64,000 nucleotides of DNA from JAOAPY01 sp038237475 (GTDB lineage Bacteria > Acidobacteriota > Blastocatellia > Pyrinomonadales > Pyrinomonadaceae), in NCBI GenBank assembly GCA_038237475.1, contig JBBRYS010000009.1, forward strand, positions 1 through 64,000. Direction: 5' to 3'. Made by a program: the position numbers and the translations under genes. A model generated the notes under the pieces. It had not been told where the DNA came from, did not search any database, and worked only from the letters and a program-made list of their open reading frames with translations. Shown here in pieces: positions 27,907-36,167 of the stretch. The stretch's first letter is position 1. Each line of letters starts with the position of its first letter.

Positions 27907-28941
27907 ATGAATTTTGAACCAAAGAAAAAGCTTCGCATCATTGTGCTCGTGCACGAGGACTTCGTGCCGCCGGATTCACTCGAGGGCCTAAGCAGTAAGG
28001 AGGCCTTCGAGATTAAGACGGAATACGATGTCATTGCCGCCTTGAAGAGCATGGGCCATGAGGTGCATGCCGTTGGTCTATACAACCAGTTGAACGCCAT
28101 CGGCAACGCGTTGCTGGAATACAAACCGCACATCGCCTTCAATCTGCTGGAAGAATTTCACGGTTACCCGCTTTACGATCAGCACGTGGTCAGTTACCTG
28201 GAGTTGATGAAGCAGGCTTACACCGGCTGTAACCCGCGCGGTTTGACGCTTGCCCACGACAAGGCGCTGACCAAGATGATCCTTGCTTATCATCGACTTC
28301 AAGTGCCGAACTTTGCCGTCTTTCCCCTCCATCGCAAGGTAAACCGGCCGAAGCGCTTGAAGTTTCCGCTGCTGGTCAAGTCAATCAGCGAAGAAGGTTC
28401 GGTGGGAATTGCGCAGGCCTCGATCGTTCACGATGATGAAAAGCTGGCCCAGCGAGTGGACTTCATTCACCGGCAAAATAACACCGACGCGATCGCCGAA
28501 CAGTACATCAAGGGCCGCGAGATCTACGTGGGAGTGATGGGCAACCAGAACATCCAGACCTACGCGCCCTGGGAACTGGTGATGGAAAAACTGCCGGAGG
28601 GTGCCGAGAACATTGCAACCCTAAAGGTCAAGTGGGACCCGGCCTATCAGGAGAAAGTTGGTGTGGCTACCCGAGCGGCGGAGCTCACTCCAGAGCAGCA
28701 TAAGCAACTGGAAAGGCTTTCCAAGCGCATCTATCGCTATCTGTTCCTGAGCGGTTATGCGCGGTTGGATTATCGCATGACCGAGGAAGGCCAGTTTTAT
28801 TTGCTCGAGGCGAATCCGAATCCACAGATTGCGCGCAACGAAGACTTTGCCGATTCCGCCGCGCATACGGGGCTCCCCTACGAGCAACTGTTGCAGAAGA
28901 TCATGAGCGTCGGGTTGAACTATCGGCCGGCTGCTACCTAG
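27907..28941 (+). CDS. D-alanine-D-alanine-ligase-like ATP-grasp protein
   Basis: The 344-residue product has the ATP-grasp fold of the Ddl type: FPLLVKSISEEGSVGI (nucleotide-binding lysine and loop), IAEQYIKGREIYVGVMG, and the Mg-binding YARLDYRMTEEG...LLEANPNPQI. The usual Ddl elements HGxxGEDG and ANTSPGM are replaced by FNLLEEFHG and NPNPQIARNEDF, so it is unlikely to be the cell-wall Ddl and may join other carboxylate and amine substrates. It is second in the set after the metallopeptidase and 15 bases before the PLP enzyme. Confidence 0.88.
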   Translation: MNFEPKKKLRIIVLVHEDFVPPDSLEGLSSKEAFEIKTEYDVIAALKSMGHEVHAVGLYNQLNAIGNALLEYKPHIAFNLLEEFHGYPLYDQHVVSYLELMKQAYTGCNPRGLTLAHDKALTKMILAYHRLQVPNFAVFPLHRKVNRPKRLKFPLLVKSISEEGSVGIAQASIVHDDEKLAQRVDFIHRQNNTDAIAEQYIKGREIYVGVMGNQNIQTYAPWELVMEKLPEGAENIATLKVKWDPAYQEKVGVATRAAELTPEQHKQLERLSKRIYRYLFLSGYARLDYRMTEEGQFYLLEANPNPQIARNEDFADSAAHTGLPYEQLLQKIMSVGLNYRPAAT

Positions 28942-28956
28942 CGGTAATTATTCGCC

Positions 28957-29910
28957 ATGGAGAAGCCAACTTACGAAGATGTCTTGCGCGCTCGGGCTCA
29001 GATTGCTCCCTATCTACTGCGCACTCCTCTACACGAGTACCCGGCTCTCAACGACTTTGTGGGCACTCGTGTTTTCATCAAGCACGAAAACCATCAACCC
29101 ACCGGCGCCTTTAAGGTACGCGGCGGGATTAACCTTATCTCGCAGCTGAGCACGGATGAACGTCAGCGTGGCGTGATCGCTGCATCGACTGGTAATCACG
29201 GCCAGTCCGTAGCCTATGCGGCCAAATTATTCGGTGTGCAGGCACGGATAGTCGTACCTCAGGGAGCGAATGCCGGCAAGGTGGCTTCGATGCGTGGCTT
29301 GGGCGCGGAAGTAATCTTTAATGGAGTTACCTTTGACGATGCCCGCCGCCACTGCGAAACACTCGCTGCAGAAGCTGATCTGCGTTACGTGCATTCGGGC
29401 GATGAGCCCTTGTTGATTGCAGGTGTAGCCACGGCGACGGCGGAAATGCTTGAGACCGAGCCCGAGTTGGAAGTGATCATCGTGCCGGTAGGAGGGGGGA
29501 GTGGCGCTGCCGGCGCCTGTTTGGTGGCCGCCGAAATTAACCCGCAGATTCGTGTGCTCGGGGTGCAGTCATACAAGTCGCGAGCGGCCCATGATTCCTG
29601 GCGAGAGCGCAGACTGTTGGAACGGCCGAACACGACCGTTGCGGAAGGACTTGCGACCGGCACTGGATTCAATCTTCCGCAAACGATCATGTGGGAGCTG
29701 CTCAGTGATTTTGTTCTGGTCCAGGATGAACAGATGATTCAAGCCATGGCTTGGCTGGTTGAATATGCACACACGCTCGCGGAAACTGCCGGGGCCGCGC
29801 CGCTGGCCGCTGCCTATCAATTGCGCCAGGAACTGCAAGGGAAGAAGGTTGGCCTCATCTGCTCAGGCGGAAATGCCACTCGTGAACAGGTCCTGCAGGC
29901 GCTCTCGTAA
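28957..29910 (+). CDS. PLP-dependent threonine dehydratase/serine racemase-like enzyme
   Basis: The 317-residue fold-type II PLP enzyme has the Schiff-base lysine in PTGAFKVRGG (about residue 53), the phosphate-binding loop PVGGGSGAAGA, and the C-terminal CSGGNAT. Its short length, without the ACT regulatory domains of biosynthetic IlvA, places it with catabolic threonine dehydratases and serine racemases; sequence alone does not separate these. Only 15 bases separate it from the ATP-grasp gene, so the two are likely co-transcribed. If it racemises serine, it could supply a D-amino acid to that ligase, which is speculation. Confidence 0.9.
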   Translation: MEKPTYEDVLRARAQIAPYLLRTPLHEYPALNDFVGTRVFIKHENHQPTGAFKVRGGINLISQLSTDERQRGVIAASTGNHGQSVAYAAKLFGVQARIVVPQGANAGKVASMRGLGAEVIFNGVTFDDARRHCETLAAEADLRYVHSGDEPLLIAGVATATAEMLETEPELEVIIVPVGGGSGAAGACLVAAEINPQIRVLGVQSYKSRAAHDSWRERRLLERPNTTVAEGLATGTGFNLPQTIMWELLSDFVLVQDEQMIQAMAWLVEYAHTLAETAGAAPLAAAYQLRQELQGKKVGLICSGGNATREQVLQALS

Positions 29911-29990
29911 CCTCAAATTCGATGCGGGAGATAAAAAGTAAATTTATCATCTCCGGTTTTCGACTTGACCTTATCCGGTAATAGATGAAC

Positions 29991-30553
29991 TCAAGCGCCG
30001 CCCAACCGCAGCCCGAACAGTAACACGAACAACAGAAACAATAGCCCGACCAGGAGTCCGACGGCTGCGTGATAGCGGGTATTCCTCACGACTGCCGAGA
30101 CGCCGAGCAGGATGAACCATGCGGCGAACACGGCCATCACCGGCGCCGGCGACAGGCGCCCTGTGAGCACCCAGTTCTCCAAGCTCATCAAGGCCGTAAA
30201 GGCTGCGGTGCACCCGAAGAACGCGGGGCGGTTCTCGTAAAAATACTCCCGCAGATCGAGCGGCGCGCCGGCCTCTACTTTGGGTATCAGGAACGCGGCC
30301 GCCGCGTAGAGAAGCACGGGCGCGAGCAGGATGAGAAGGAAAAAGAAGAAGTTCCAATTACGGAGCAGGCGGAGGTTCCACATCGTCCACCACAGGAAGA
30401 TATGTCCGACAAAGGTGAGGGACACCCAGAGCAGGTGCAGCCAATAGAACCTTACCCGCCCACTTGTATAACTCGACGACGCCAGTCAGCAGGTGGGAAA
30501 GACCCGCCGATGACGACGGAAAAGATTACCGAGACGTAACCGAACGCTTCCAT
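29991..30553 (-). pseudogene. membrane protein gene with two frameshifts
   Basis: Reading from an ATG at 30553, three successive frames give one plausible product: MEAFGYVSVIFSVVIG in the first, GLSHLLTGVVELYKWAGKV in the second, and RFYWLHLLWVSLTFVGHIFLWW onward in the third, to the stop at 29991. Each switch is a +1 shift, near 30503 and 30455. The combined protein would have about 187 residues and four to five membrane helices, and looks like a conserved family of small inner-membrane proteins. Only the last 144 residues form an uninterrupted frame from a GTG at 30425. Two lesions suggest decay more than a single sequencing error. Confidence 0.6.
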
Positions 30554-30697
30554 GGCTGATAAGATAGTCTCCTGCTACGGCTGTCAAGAGTCCCTGACGA
30601 CTTCTTTACCTGCGGCGCTAACGGCCTTCAAGCCCGGGGAATAAGATCAACAGGCGCACTCATCGGGCGCCAATCCAAACCAGTCCCGAAATCCCCC

Positions 30698-30797
30698 CGG
30701 GACCGCACGCTTCCAGCGTGCCAACTGTGCCCAACAATCTTCTCTAAACCAATTAGGCCTTCATCGTAACGTGAGCACGCAGGTTGCGTGCGGTCCC
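30698..30797. repeat. family E inverted repeat
   Basis: GGGACCGCACGCTTCCAGCGTGC (30698-30720) and its inverted partner GCACGC...GCGTGCGGTCCC (30775-30797) flank about 55 bp of AT-richer sequence. The left arm also folds alone (GCACGCTTCCAGCGTGC). It is just downstream of the ankyrin gene and may end its transcript. Confidence 0.7.
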
Positions 30798-30808
30798 AGG
30801 GCCTTAAG

Positions 30809-31651
30809 TCATGGTTCGTAAGTGACGTAACCCCATTCACCAAAACCATTTCGTGAAAAGCAGAAGATTTCAGTTTTCGAGTAGCCGCCAATCATGGCTT
30901 CAGTTCCGCGAGTGACGCTGCTTCTGTTGCCGTCGCGCGGATCTTCCGCCGTGACTTTAACGTTGAGCTTGGCGGGATAGCAGCGCGTCGGGATGCGACC
31001 TCTTGTTTCCGGCGCACCAACGGTGATTGAACCTATCCATTCAAACGTGACTTTATTTCTTACGCCGAAGAAATGATTCTGGTAATCCTTGGTAAAGCTC
31101 TTTTCGAGAGTTTCTTTAATCTCCTCGGCGGTCGGAGCCCCGCCGACTCTACGCGCCGGCTTAGAATCAGTCGTGGTGGTTTTGACCGTCGTCGTCTTGA
31201 GCGAGGTAGTGTTCTCCGCGGGCTTGTCTGTGTTAGTGGCAGCTTGTCCGGTTGCGTCCTCAAGCATTTTGAGAATGTCTCTGCCGTTCTGCTTTCTTCC
31301 GATGTTGTACTTCCTTGCCAATGACAGCGCGGTCTGACCCGAATCATCCTTCAGGTTCGCGTCCGCGCCATTGTCGAGTAGAAATCTAACGACTTGCGGA
31401 TCTTTGAAGCCTTTGATGGCTGTGATGAGCACAGTCTCGCCACCCAACGCTCCATTCTTCGCGTTGATGTTTGCACCATCAGCAAGGGCATCCTTCGCCG
31501 CTGCTTCGTTAAATTCAAAGCCTAAAACGGCGACAGTTAAGCGCCGATCTTTTTTCGACAAATCCTGCCCTCTTGCTTCACGAGCGAGGATAGGAAACAG
31601 CATTACAACAGACAGCATTATTACGGTCGAGCACAGATTCTTTCTGATCAT
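30809..31651 (-). CDS. exported ankyrin-repeat protein
   Basis: The 280-residue product begins with a signal peptide (to AREARGQ, about residue 29). Two to three ankyrin repeats follow (LADGANINAKN, then TVLITAIKGFKDPQVVRFLLDNGADANLKDDSGQTALSLA), next a Thr/Ser/Lys-rich linker (about 140-170), then a C-terminal domain of about 110 residues that I do not recognise, with several strands and two cysteines. Ankyrin repeats bind proteins. The gene has a possible promoter (31776-31802) and a hairpin in its leader. Confidence 0.83.
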   Translation of the reverse strand: MIRKNLCSTVIMLSVVMLFPILAREARGQDLSKKDRRLTVAVLGFEFNEAAAKDALADGANINAKNGALGGETVLITAIKGFKDPQVVRFLLDNGADANLKDDSGQTALSLARKYNIGRKQNGRDILKMLEDATGQAATNTDKPAENTTSLKTTTVKTTTTDSKPARRVGGAPTAEEIKETLEKSFTKDYQNHFFGVRNKVTFEWIGSITVGAPETRGRIPTRCYPAKLNVKVTAEDPRDGNRSSVTRGTEAMIGGYSKTEIFCFSRNGFGEWGYVTYEP

Positions 31652-31694
31652 TGGTTCCCCCGGAGTGTTGTGGTGTTAAGTTACCGCTGCTGAA

Positions 31695-31722
31695 TCATTG
31701 AGGCCAGTAGGGAGCCTCAATG
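31695..31722. repeat. short perfect hairpin upstream of the ankyrin gene
   Basis: TCATTGAGGC (31695-31704) and GCCTCAATGA (31713-31722) form a 10-bp perfect stem with an 8-base loop, 44 bases upstream of the ankyrin start. It lacks a T-run on the minus strand after it. It could be an operator or a leader-RNA hairpin. Confidence 0.5.
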
Positions 31723-31775
31723 ACAGCCAGGCTCAAGAGGCTAGTCGCCAACGATCAACTGCGACGGTGGAAAAC

Positions 31776-31802
31776 ATATTATCAAAATGGGAAGTGAGTC
31801 AA
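31776..31802 (-). promoter_or_regulatory. possible promoter of the ankyrin gene
   Basis: On the minus strand, TTGACT (31797-31802) and TAATAT (31776-31781) are 15 bp apart, shorter than the usual 16-18. Transcription would begin around 31769, leaving a 118-base leader that includes the hairpin at 31695-31722. Confidence 0.35.
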
Positions 31803-31846
31803 TCTCTAAAGACGTATGGCGACGCGAGCAGTCGTTCAGCAGCGAA

Positions 31847-32359
31847 TCATGCCAGCACGTACTCCAGGAACACCGTTCCTGTCGTTGTGTAGATCTGATG
31901 CTTGATCAGTTTGAGCGTGGTCTGCATGGCCGGATGCGGCAGCAGTGGAAGCCCATCCCCAAGGAGCACGGGGATTACCGCAACTTCCACCGAGTCTACG
32001 AGCTTTTGTTCGAGCATGCTGCGGAACAGTTGCCCGCCCCCGAAGAGCCAGATGTCCTTTCCAGGCGCCTGACGGAGTGTGGCCAGTGTTTCTGACGGGT
32101 TGTCGGAAATGGTAACACCCGGGCAGTCTTCCTGACTGAGTGTGCGCGAGAACACGAATGCCTGCATCCCCGGCATTCCTCCTCCGCCGTGTTCCCGAGT
32201 CGCCTCGTAGGTCTTACGGCCGAGCAGAATGGTGTCGAACGCGCCCATAAGTGCGCCAAAGTCGATGTCCGGGTCCACGACGATCCAGTCGTTCTCACCA
32301 TTCGGACCGGCGATGTATCCGTCCAGGCTCATGGCCACGGAAAAGCGAACTCTTCTCAC
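31847..32359 (-). CDS. dihydrofolate-reductase-family protein (RibD C-terminal type)
   Basis: The GTG at 32359, with GGAGGG about 6 bases upstream, starts a 170-residue protein reading RRVRFSVAMSLDGYIAG. This opening, with LLGRKTYEATRE and DIWLFGGGQLFRSML later, is the RibD C-terminal/DHFR-like fold that binds NADPH. Members of this group include pyrimidine reductases and antibiotic-resistance reductases; the substrate is unknown. An upstream in-frame extension to 32389 has no ribosome-binding site. Confidence 0.85.
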   Translation of the reverse strand: MRRVRFSVAMSLDGYIAGPNGENDWIVVDPDIDFGALMGAFDTILLGRKTYEATREHGGGGMPGMQAFVFSRTLSQEDCPGVTISDNPSETLATLRQAPGKDIWLFGGGQLFRSMLEQKLVDSVEVAVIPVLLGDGLPLLPHPAMQTTLKLIKHQIYTTTGTVFLEYVLA

Positions 32360-32568
32360 TGCCGTCCCTCCTGTTTTCAACAACAGCATGCACCGGCGGC
32401 GCGATTCCTGAAAAGAAGTTGGGCTGCGTTATTTTTGATGCTCCTCAAAGCAATAGGATTAGTTTACGCATCGAGATTCCGGCGCGCGCTCATTTAAGGT
32501 GTTTCGGTGGCGAGCTGGGATCGCGTCTGGTGCAATCGTTTGTACGTTGCGGGTTGATAAAACGAAGC

Positions 32569-33330
32569 TCACCACTTAACTCCGGACTCATCAAAACACA
32601 TCGCGTCAATCATGCTATCGAAGACTCTTGCAGCTTCCATTAAATTTCCTTGATAGGTAATCGCCCCATTACGCATGGCGATGCGACGCCAGACCTTCCC
32701 GTCCGGCAAGGTCCCACGAAACTCATATCCCCATTTTTGACCGGATACCCACATTCGCTGCGAGAACTCCCGCGATTCCAGGAGATACTTTTCCCCAGGC
32801 TCCAACGACGTTGATTCCCACCAATTAATTAGCACTTCAATTTGCTCACCGATGCGATAACCGAAAAGATAGCCTCCATCTTCAAACCGTTTTTCATCCT
32901 TCCTAAACATCACGTTCTCGGGAACCGCAACCATGAACCCGATTCCGACGCGACTTGATTTTTCCTTTGCTGAGCACGCTGGAACTTTCCACAATGTGGC
33001 CGCACCTTCTACCATTGTCACTTCTATGTGGTTTATTGATAAGGCAAGAATCTTTGTGAGCGGTCTAAGGTCAGCACGATGAAAATACACGAGTTCACCA
33101 TGCGAAGGTATGTTGAAGAGTCCTTCTGAATTAGTTTCGAGTTCATAACGCTTTGTACTTGATGCGACCCGCAACCCGAGAATGTCAGCGGGCCCGGCGG
33201 GAGCATAAGTGAGAATTCTGACGCCAGACAAGGGTTTGCCATCTTCCGACTTTACGACGCCCCTTAACTCCGTGGCATTGCCGGTCGAGCTGAGGCCTAT
33301 GGTTGCGATAAGTATGAGTAGGAGTTTCAT
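32569..33330 (-). CDS. exported carboxypeptidase-regulatory-like protein
   Basis: The ATG at 33330 gives a signal peptide (MKLLLILIATIGLSSTGNA), so it is preferred over the longer frame to 33378. Residues after it, ELRGVVKSEDGKPLSGVRIL, match the first strand and turn of a carboxypeptidase regulatory-like (TTR/B-barrel) domain, often used for carbohydrate or surface interaction. The remaining 170 residues are unrecognised, with tryptophan-rich segments (WRRIAMRNGAITYQG). The upstream ribosome-binding site is weak. Confidence 0.72.
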   Translation of the reverse strand: MKLLLILIATIGLSSTGNATELRGVVKSEDGKPLSGVRILTYAPAGPADILGLRVASSTKRYELETNSEGLFNIPSHGELVYFHRADLRPLTKILALSINHIEVTMVEGAATLWKVPACSAKEKSSRVGIGFMVAVPENVMFRKDEKRFEDGGYLFGYRIGEQIEVLINWWESTSLEPGEKYLLESREFSQRMWVSGQKWGYEFRGTLPDGKVWRRIAMRNGAITYQGNLMEAARVFDSMIDAMCFDESGVKW

Positions 33331-33463
33331 TGCTTTCAGCCGTGAGATCGACGGGCAGCGAACGCACTTCAACCGCATAGGTCATTCGATTTGCTCTCCC
33401 CGTGCATATAAGCCAACTATGTCGATCATCGGCGTCGGCTTTGCGGCGACCTTCAGGAGAGGG

Positions 33464-33850
33464 TTATTGTCCGGCCGGTGGTTGCCAAAGCTCAACCTTG
33501 TTACCTTCCGGATCCATGACCCACCCGAACTTCCCGTACTCTGAGTCATCGGTCTTCTCAAGCACCTCGCAGCCTTCATCGCGGAGCGCTTGCAGAAGTG
33601 CTGCCAGGTCTTCCACGCGATAGTTGACCATGAAGGTCGCCTTGCTGGGAGCGAAGTGGTCGCCACCCGCTGCATCAATCAACCAGGCCGTAGTTCCCCT
33701 GGTCGGATTGCCGTCGGCGTCGGTCCAATCAAAGGCTGCACCGCCCCAGTCTTGTACGTCAATACCGAGGTGCGTCTTGTACCAGGCACCGAGTGCCTTG
33801 GGATCCTTCGCGCTGAAGAATATGCCACCAATTCCAGTTACTCGCTTCAT
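33464..33850 (-). CDS. VOC (glyoxalase/bleomycin resistance)-family protein
   Basis: The 128-residue single-domain protein has the VOC opening GIGGIFFSAKDPKALGAWYKTHLGI, a mid-domain FMVNYRVEDLAALLQALR and the closing FGWVMDPEGNKVELWQPP. Candidate metal ligands are the His in AGGDHFAP and the Glu in VELWQ. VOC proteins include glyoxalases, dioxygenases and antibiotic-binding proteins; the substrate cannot be told. The start at 33850 is preceded by GAGGAGAA, a good ribosome-binding site. Confidence 0.88.
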   Translation of the reverse strand: MKRVTGIGGIFFSAKDPKALGAWYKTHLGIDVQDWGGAAFDWTDADGNPTRGTTAWLIDAAGGDHFAPSKATFMVNYRVEDLAALLQALRDEGCEVLEKTDDSEYGKFGWVMDPEGNKVELWQPPAGQ

Positions 33851-33882
33851 CTGATTCTCCTCATCGAGCCGGACGCACCAAC

Positions 33883-34293
33883 TCAGTGATTGCCGAGTTC
33901 ATAATCGAGCGTGAAATTGATGACTGTATTTCTATAAGTACGCTCCTGATCGTTGGTGCTGGAAACACGCTGCCTCTGCGCAGCCATCTTTAATCCTAAC
34001 TCAGCCGCTCGCCGAGAGCTGATGGCTGAGCCGGATGCACCTGTGTCAAAAATGAACTTGAGCGGTTTTGAATTATTAACTTTGACCAGCATCCGAATGA
34101 TGTTGTTGTCAATGTCGAGCGGAATTTTCAGCGCGCTGTCGCCAGAATCAAACTTAACTTTAGGTGTAACCTCCTGATGCGCGGATTCATCTCGTTTGGG
34201 TTGTTGAGCCGTGACCTGTGAGGTCACGAAAGGAAGTAATACAAAAACGCTAAAGACTACAGGCCGCGAGGCTAATCTGCGGTGCTGATTCAT
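33883..34293 (-). CDS. short retropepsin-type aspartic protease (truncated?)
   Basis: The 136-residue product has a signal peptide (to QVTAQQ, about residue 31), then an aspartyl-protease motif FIFDTGASGSAISSRRAAELGL with the catalytic Asp and the usual DTGA. Family members are normally 300 or more residues, with a second half and often a PDZ domain; here the frame stops after NFTLDYELGNH with no continuation before the VOC gene. Retropepsins act as dimers, so a short version could work, but truncation is more likely. Activity is uncertain. Confidence 0.6.
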   Translation of the reverse strand: MNQHRRLASRPVVFSVFVLLPFVTSQVTAQQPKRDESAHQEVTPKVKFDSGDSALKIPLDIDNNIIRMLVKVNNSKPLKFIFDTGASGSAISSRRAAELGLKMAAQRQRVSSTNDQERTYRNTVINFTLDYELGNH

Positions 34294-34297
34294 GGTT

Positions 34298-34675
34298 TTA
34301 TGCGGCGCCTTCTTCCCACGGAATGATTGATTTGAGATCTTTCAGGCTCAACTCGCTGGCATCTGTACTCATATCGTAGATTTCGAGCCCCGTAATGGCG
34401 TCATGCAAACCCCAAATGATTACTCCCACCTGATCCCCGCCGGCTGTAACACCCAGCCCCTCTGCAATTGGACGCGGATAAGTAGAGGAACTCAGTGCAA
34501 AATCCACGGAAGGACAGCCACACTGACATTGATCTACGACGCGCAGGCTATTGATGGAGCGAAGCAAACCCTCAACGTTGGCAGTGTCAGCGCATCGCTC
34601 CAGGGCGGCGCGAACTACCGCCATCTCATCTTCAGTGATTGGTCGGTTGGGCTTTGCACGCATGACCGGTTGCAT
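34298..34675 (-). CDS. conserved small protein with cysteine motif
   Basis: I do not recognise the family. The 125-residue product has an N-terminal helical part (ITEDEMAVVRAALERC), then a cysteine-rich turn CQCGCPSVDFAL (about residues 50-61), and a C-terminal acidic segment. No signal peptide is seen. It ends 4 bases before the start of the retropepsin-type gene, so the two are likely one transcript. An internal Met 4 codons downstream is an alternative start. Confidence 0.6.
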   Translation of the reverse strand: MQPVMRAKPNRPITEDEMAVVRAALERCADTANVEGLLRSINSLRVVDQCQCGCPSVDFALSSSTYPRPIAEGLGVTAGGDQVGVIIWGLHDAITGLEIYDMSTDASELSLKDLKSIIPWEEGAA

Positions 34676-35093
34676 AACGCTCAGGGTATCATCCGCAATG
34701 CCTCATCAGACAAGTAAAAAAAAGAGAGCCGAAGGGTTTGCGGGATAAAGCTATGTGAACCGAAACGCTGGAAACGAAGGCGAACCTAGCGAGTTCTATA
34801 CGGATTGTAAAGGAGAATTTCAATGCCCTCGCTGATCTCGCGCGCCTGCCCTGTGTCGCATCAAAATTATGTTGCGTGTTTCAGAAGACTTGCGGCTGGG
34901 GGAGATGAACAGTAGTCAAGCCAAAAGACTTTCCAGGCGACGCTACCTTCACATTGACCGCCGTAGTGTTTTGCGATGGGACATGATCGCGGATCTAGAC
35001 CTGTCGAAAACTCTTTGAATTATCGGCGTGACCCCTTTCGGGTCGCTTCTGACCGACCACGTGTGAGTTATCACGAAACAGTCACATTGCTGC
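34676..35093. other. gap before the NlpC/P60 gene
   Basis: This gap holds little I can explain. A 30-codon open frame with a good AAGGAG ribosome-binding site is at 34823-34915 (listed separately). A small GACCCCTTTCGGGTC-like hairpin lies near 35031-35045. No riboswitch motif is evident, and a promoter for the next gene ends the gap. Confidence 0.4.
34823..34915 (+). CDS. possible 30-residue small protein
   Basis: An ATG at 34823 follows AAAGGAGA with good spacing (6-8 bases) and runs 30 codons to a TAG. The product is short, with three Cys and mixed charge and no hydrophobic helix. The ribosome-binding site is the only support; expression is unproven. Confidence 0.2.
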   Translation: MPSLISRACPVSHQNYVACFRRLAAGGDEQ

Positions 35094-35122
35094 TTGTAAC
35101 GTCATTTTTCACTCTGTAGAAT
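35094..35122 (+). promoter_or_regulatory. promoter of the NlpC/P60 gene
   Basis: TTGTAA (35094-35099), 17 bp, TAGAAT (35117-35122), the same pair as at 20519-20547. The predicted leader before the ATG at 35191 is about 62 bases and includes a GGGAGAAG ribosome-binding site. Confidence 0.6.
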
Positions 35123-35190
35123 CCCCTCCGAACTCAAGCAATACTCCTCACTCGCAGTTCAAAAAAAATTCAGGGAGAAGCGGCCTTTTA

Positions 35191-35847
35191 ATGATTCTAA
35201 ATTTTGTTCCCCGTGCGCTCGTATTGTGCACAATCGCTCTTTTTTCAACATCGGTCTTCGCACAAGTGTCCGATGTCCGACAGCAACCAAATAAACAAGT
35301 AGCCCAAATTGGTGAACCGACATTTTCCATTAGTGACGATCCAATAATCATCTCAACGGCAGAGGCCGGTACCGTCCGCGTTGCGGAACCAATCAGCAGC
35401 AGTAACCTCCTGACCAGCAGTTCGCTTGGCCTGGCCCGCTTGCAGCCGATGCTTGCAGCCGCAATCGAAGATCGCTTGGGTTCACCGTACCGCTGGGGCT
35501 CGCAGGGTCCAAATCTTTTCGATTGTTCCGGATTCGTCTGGAGTAGCTATCATTCGATCGGCATTGATTTCGAACGCGGCAGCGCCCGTACCCTCTGGAC
35601 TCGGTTTGAAGCCCCCGCCCCGGAAGATAACTTCAAATATGGCAACCTGGTTTTCTTTTCGCACCAGACCCACGTGGGAATCGTAGCGGATGAGAACGGC
35701 TTCTATCACGCATCGCGACATCACGGAGTCGTGTATGCGCCCTTTAATGATTATTGGAAGAGACACATCGACGGCTTTCGCCGCCCGCCAGTAGCCGTGC
35801 AGCAACCGCAGAGCGTAGCCTCGCACAAGGTGATCGCGGGACAGTAA
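35191..35847 (+). CDS. exported NlpC/P60 (C40) peptidoglycan endopeptidase
   Basis: The 218-residue product has a signal peptide (to VFAQ, about residue 25), a low-complexity linker, and a C40 cysteine-peptidase domain from about residue 85. LFDCSGFVW carries catalytic Cys112 and HQTHVGIVADENG the catalytic His161. These enzymes cut bonds involving meso-diaminopimelate in the cell wall. Length and order are typical of bacterial lipid-free secreted forms. It has its own promoter and a strong terminator, so it is monocistronic. Confidence 0.93.
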   Translation: MILNFVPRALVLCTIALFSTSVFAQVSDVRQQPNKQVAQIGEPTFSISDDPIIISTAEAGTVRVAEPISSSNLLTSSSLGLARLQPMLAAAIEDRLGSPYRWGSQGPNLFDCSGFVWSSYHSIGIDFERGSARTLWTRFEAPAPEDNFKYGNLVFFSHQTHVGIVADENGFYHASRHHGVVYAPFNDYWKRHIDGFRRPPVAVQQPQSVASHKVIAGQ

Positions 35848-35871
35848 TTCCTTTCTGCACATGCGAAGATC

Positions 35872-35905
35872 AAAGGCCGGCCCCATTCCTGGGCGCCGGC
35901 CTTTT
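35872..35905 (+). terminator. rho-independent terminator after NlpC/P60
   Basis: AAAGGCCGGC and GCCGGCCTTTT (perfect 9-10 bp stem) around CCCATTCCTGGGC are followed by TTTTCC. It starts 25 bases after the stop codon at 35847. The A-run on the opposite side allows it to act on the converging minus-strand operon ending at 35930 too. Confidence 0.85.
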
Positions 35906-35929
35906 CCTCTACGCAAAGTCGAAAAAGAA

Positions 35930-36151
35930 TTATTTCAGGACTGCCGGTACAAAGCCGGCACGATGTTCATCGTCGCGCGCCTCCCAGACAGCGACAATCT
36001 TATCAATCGCGACATAGCAGAGTTTGTCGTCGCTGTCTTTGAGGTGCAGGACGCCCGCTTCGACCTTGACGATTTCACCGCGCAGACTTGAAGCACTGCC
36101 ACAGAAAAGATCCACCTTGCGTCCGCTCAGTTTTGCTAGAAAATTTTCCAT
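35930..36151 (-). CDS. MM0924-like small protein
   Basis: The 73-residue product has the pattern FLAKLSGRKVDLFCGSASSLRGEIVKV then LHLKDSDDKLCYVAIDKIVAVWEA, typical of a small beta-barrel family annotated MM0924. An Sm-like or RNA-binding fold is possible, but the function is unknown. It is the last gene of a seven-gene minus-strand operon, 16 bases after YkgJ. Confidence 0.68.
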   Translation of the reverse strand: MENFLAKLSGRKVDLFCGSASSLRGEIVKVEAGVLHLKDSDDKLCYVAIDKIVAVWEARDDEHRAGFVPAVLK

Positions 36152-36167
36152 ACTTGCTCCGTCAAAT

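Noticed and set aside
34676..35190. c-di-AMP or other riboswitch before the NlpC/P60 gene
   Set aside because: The promoter at 35094-35122 leaves only about 62 bases of leader, and I see none of the conserved riboswitch blocks upstream.
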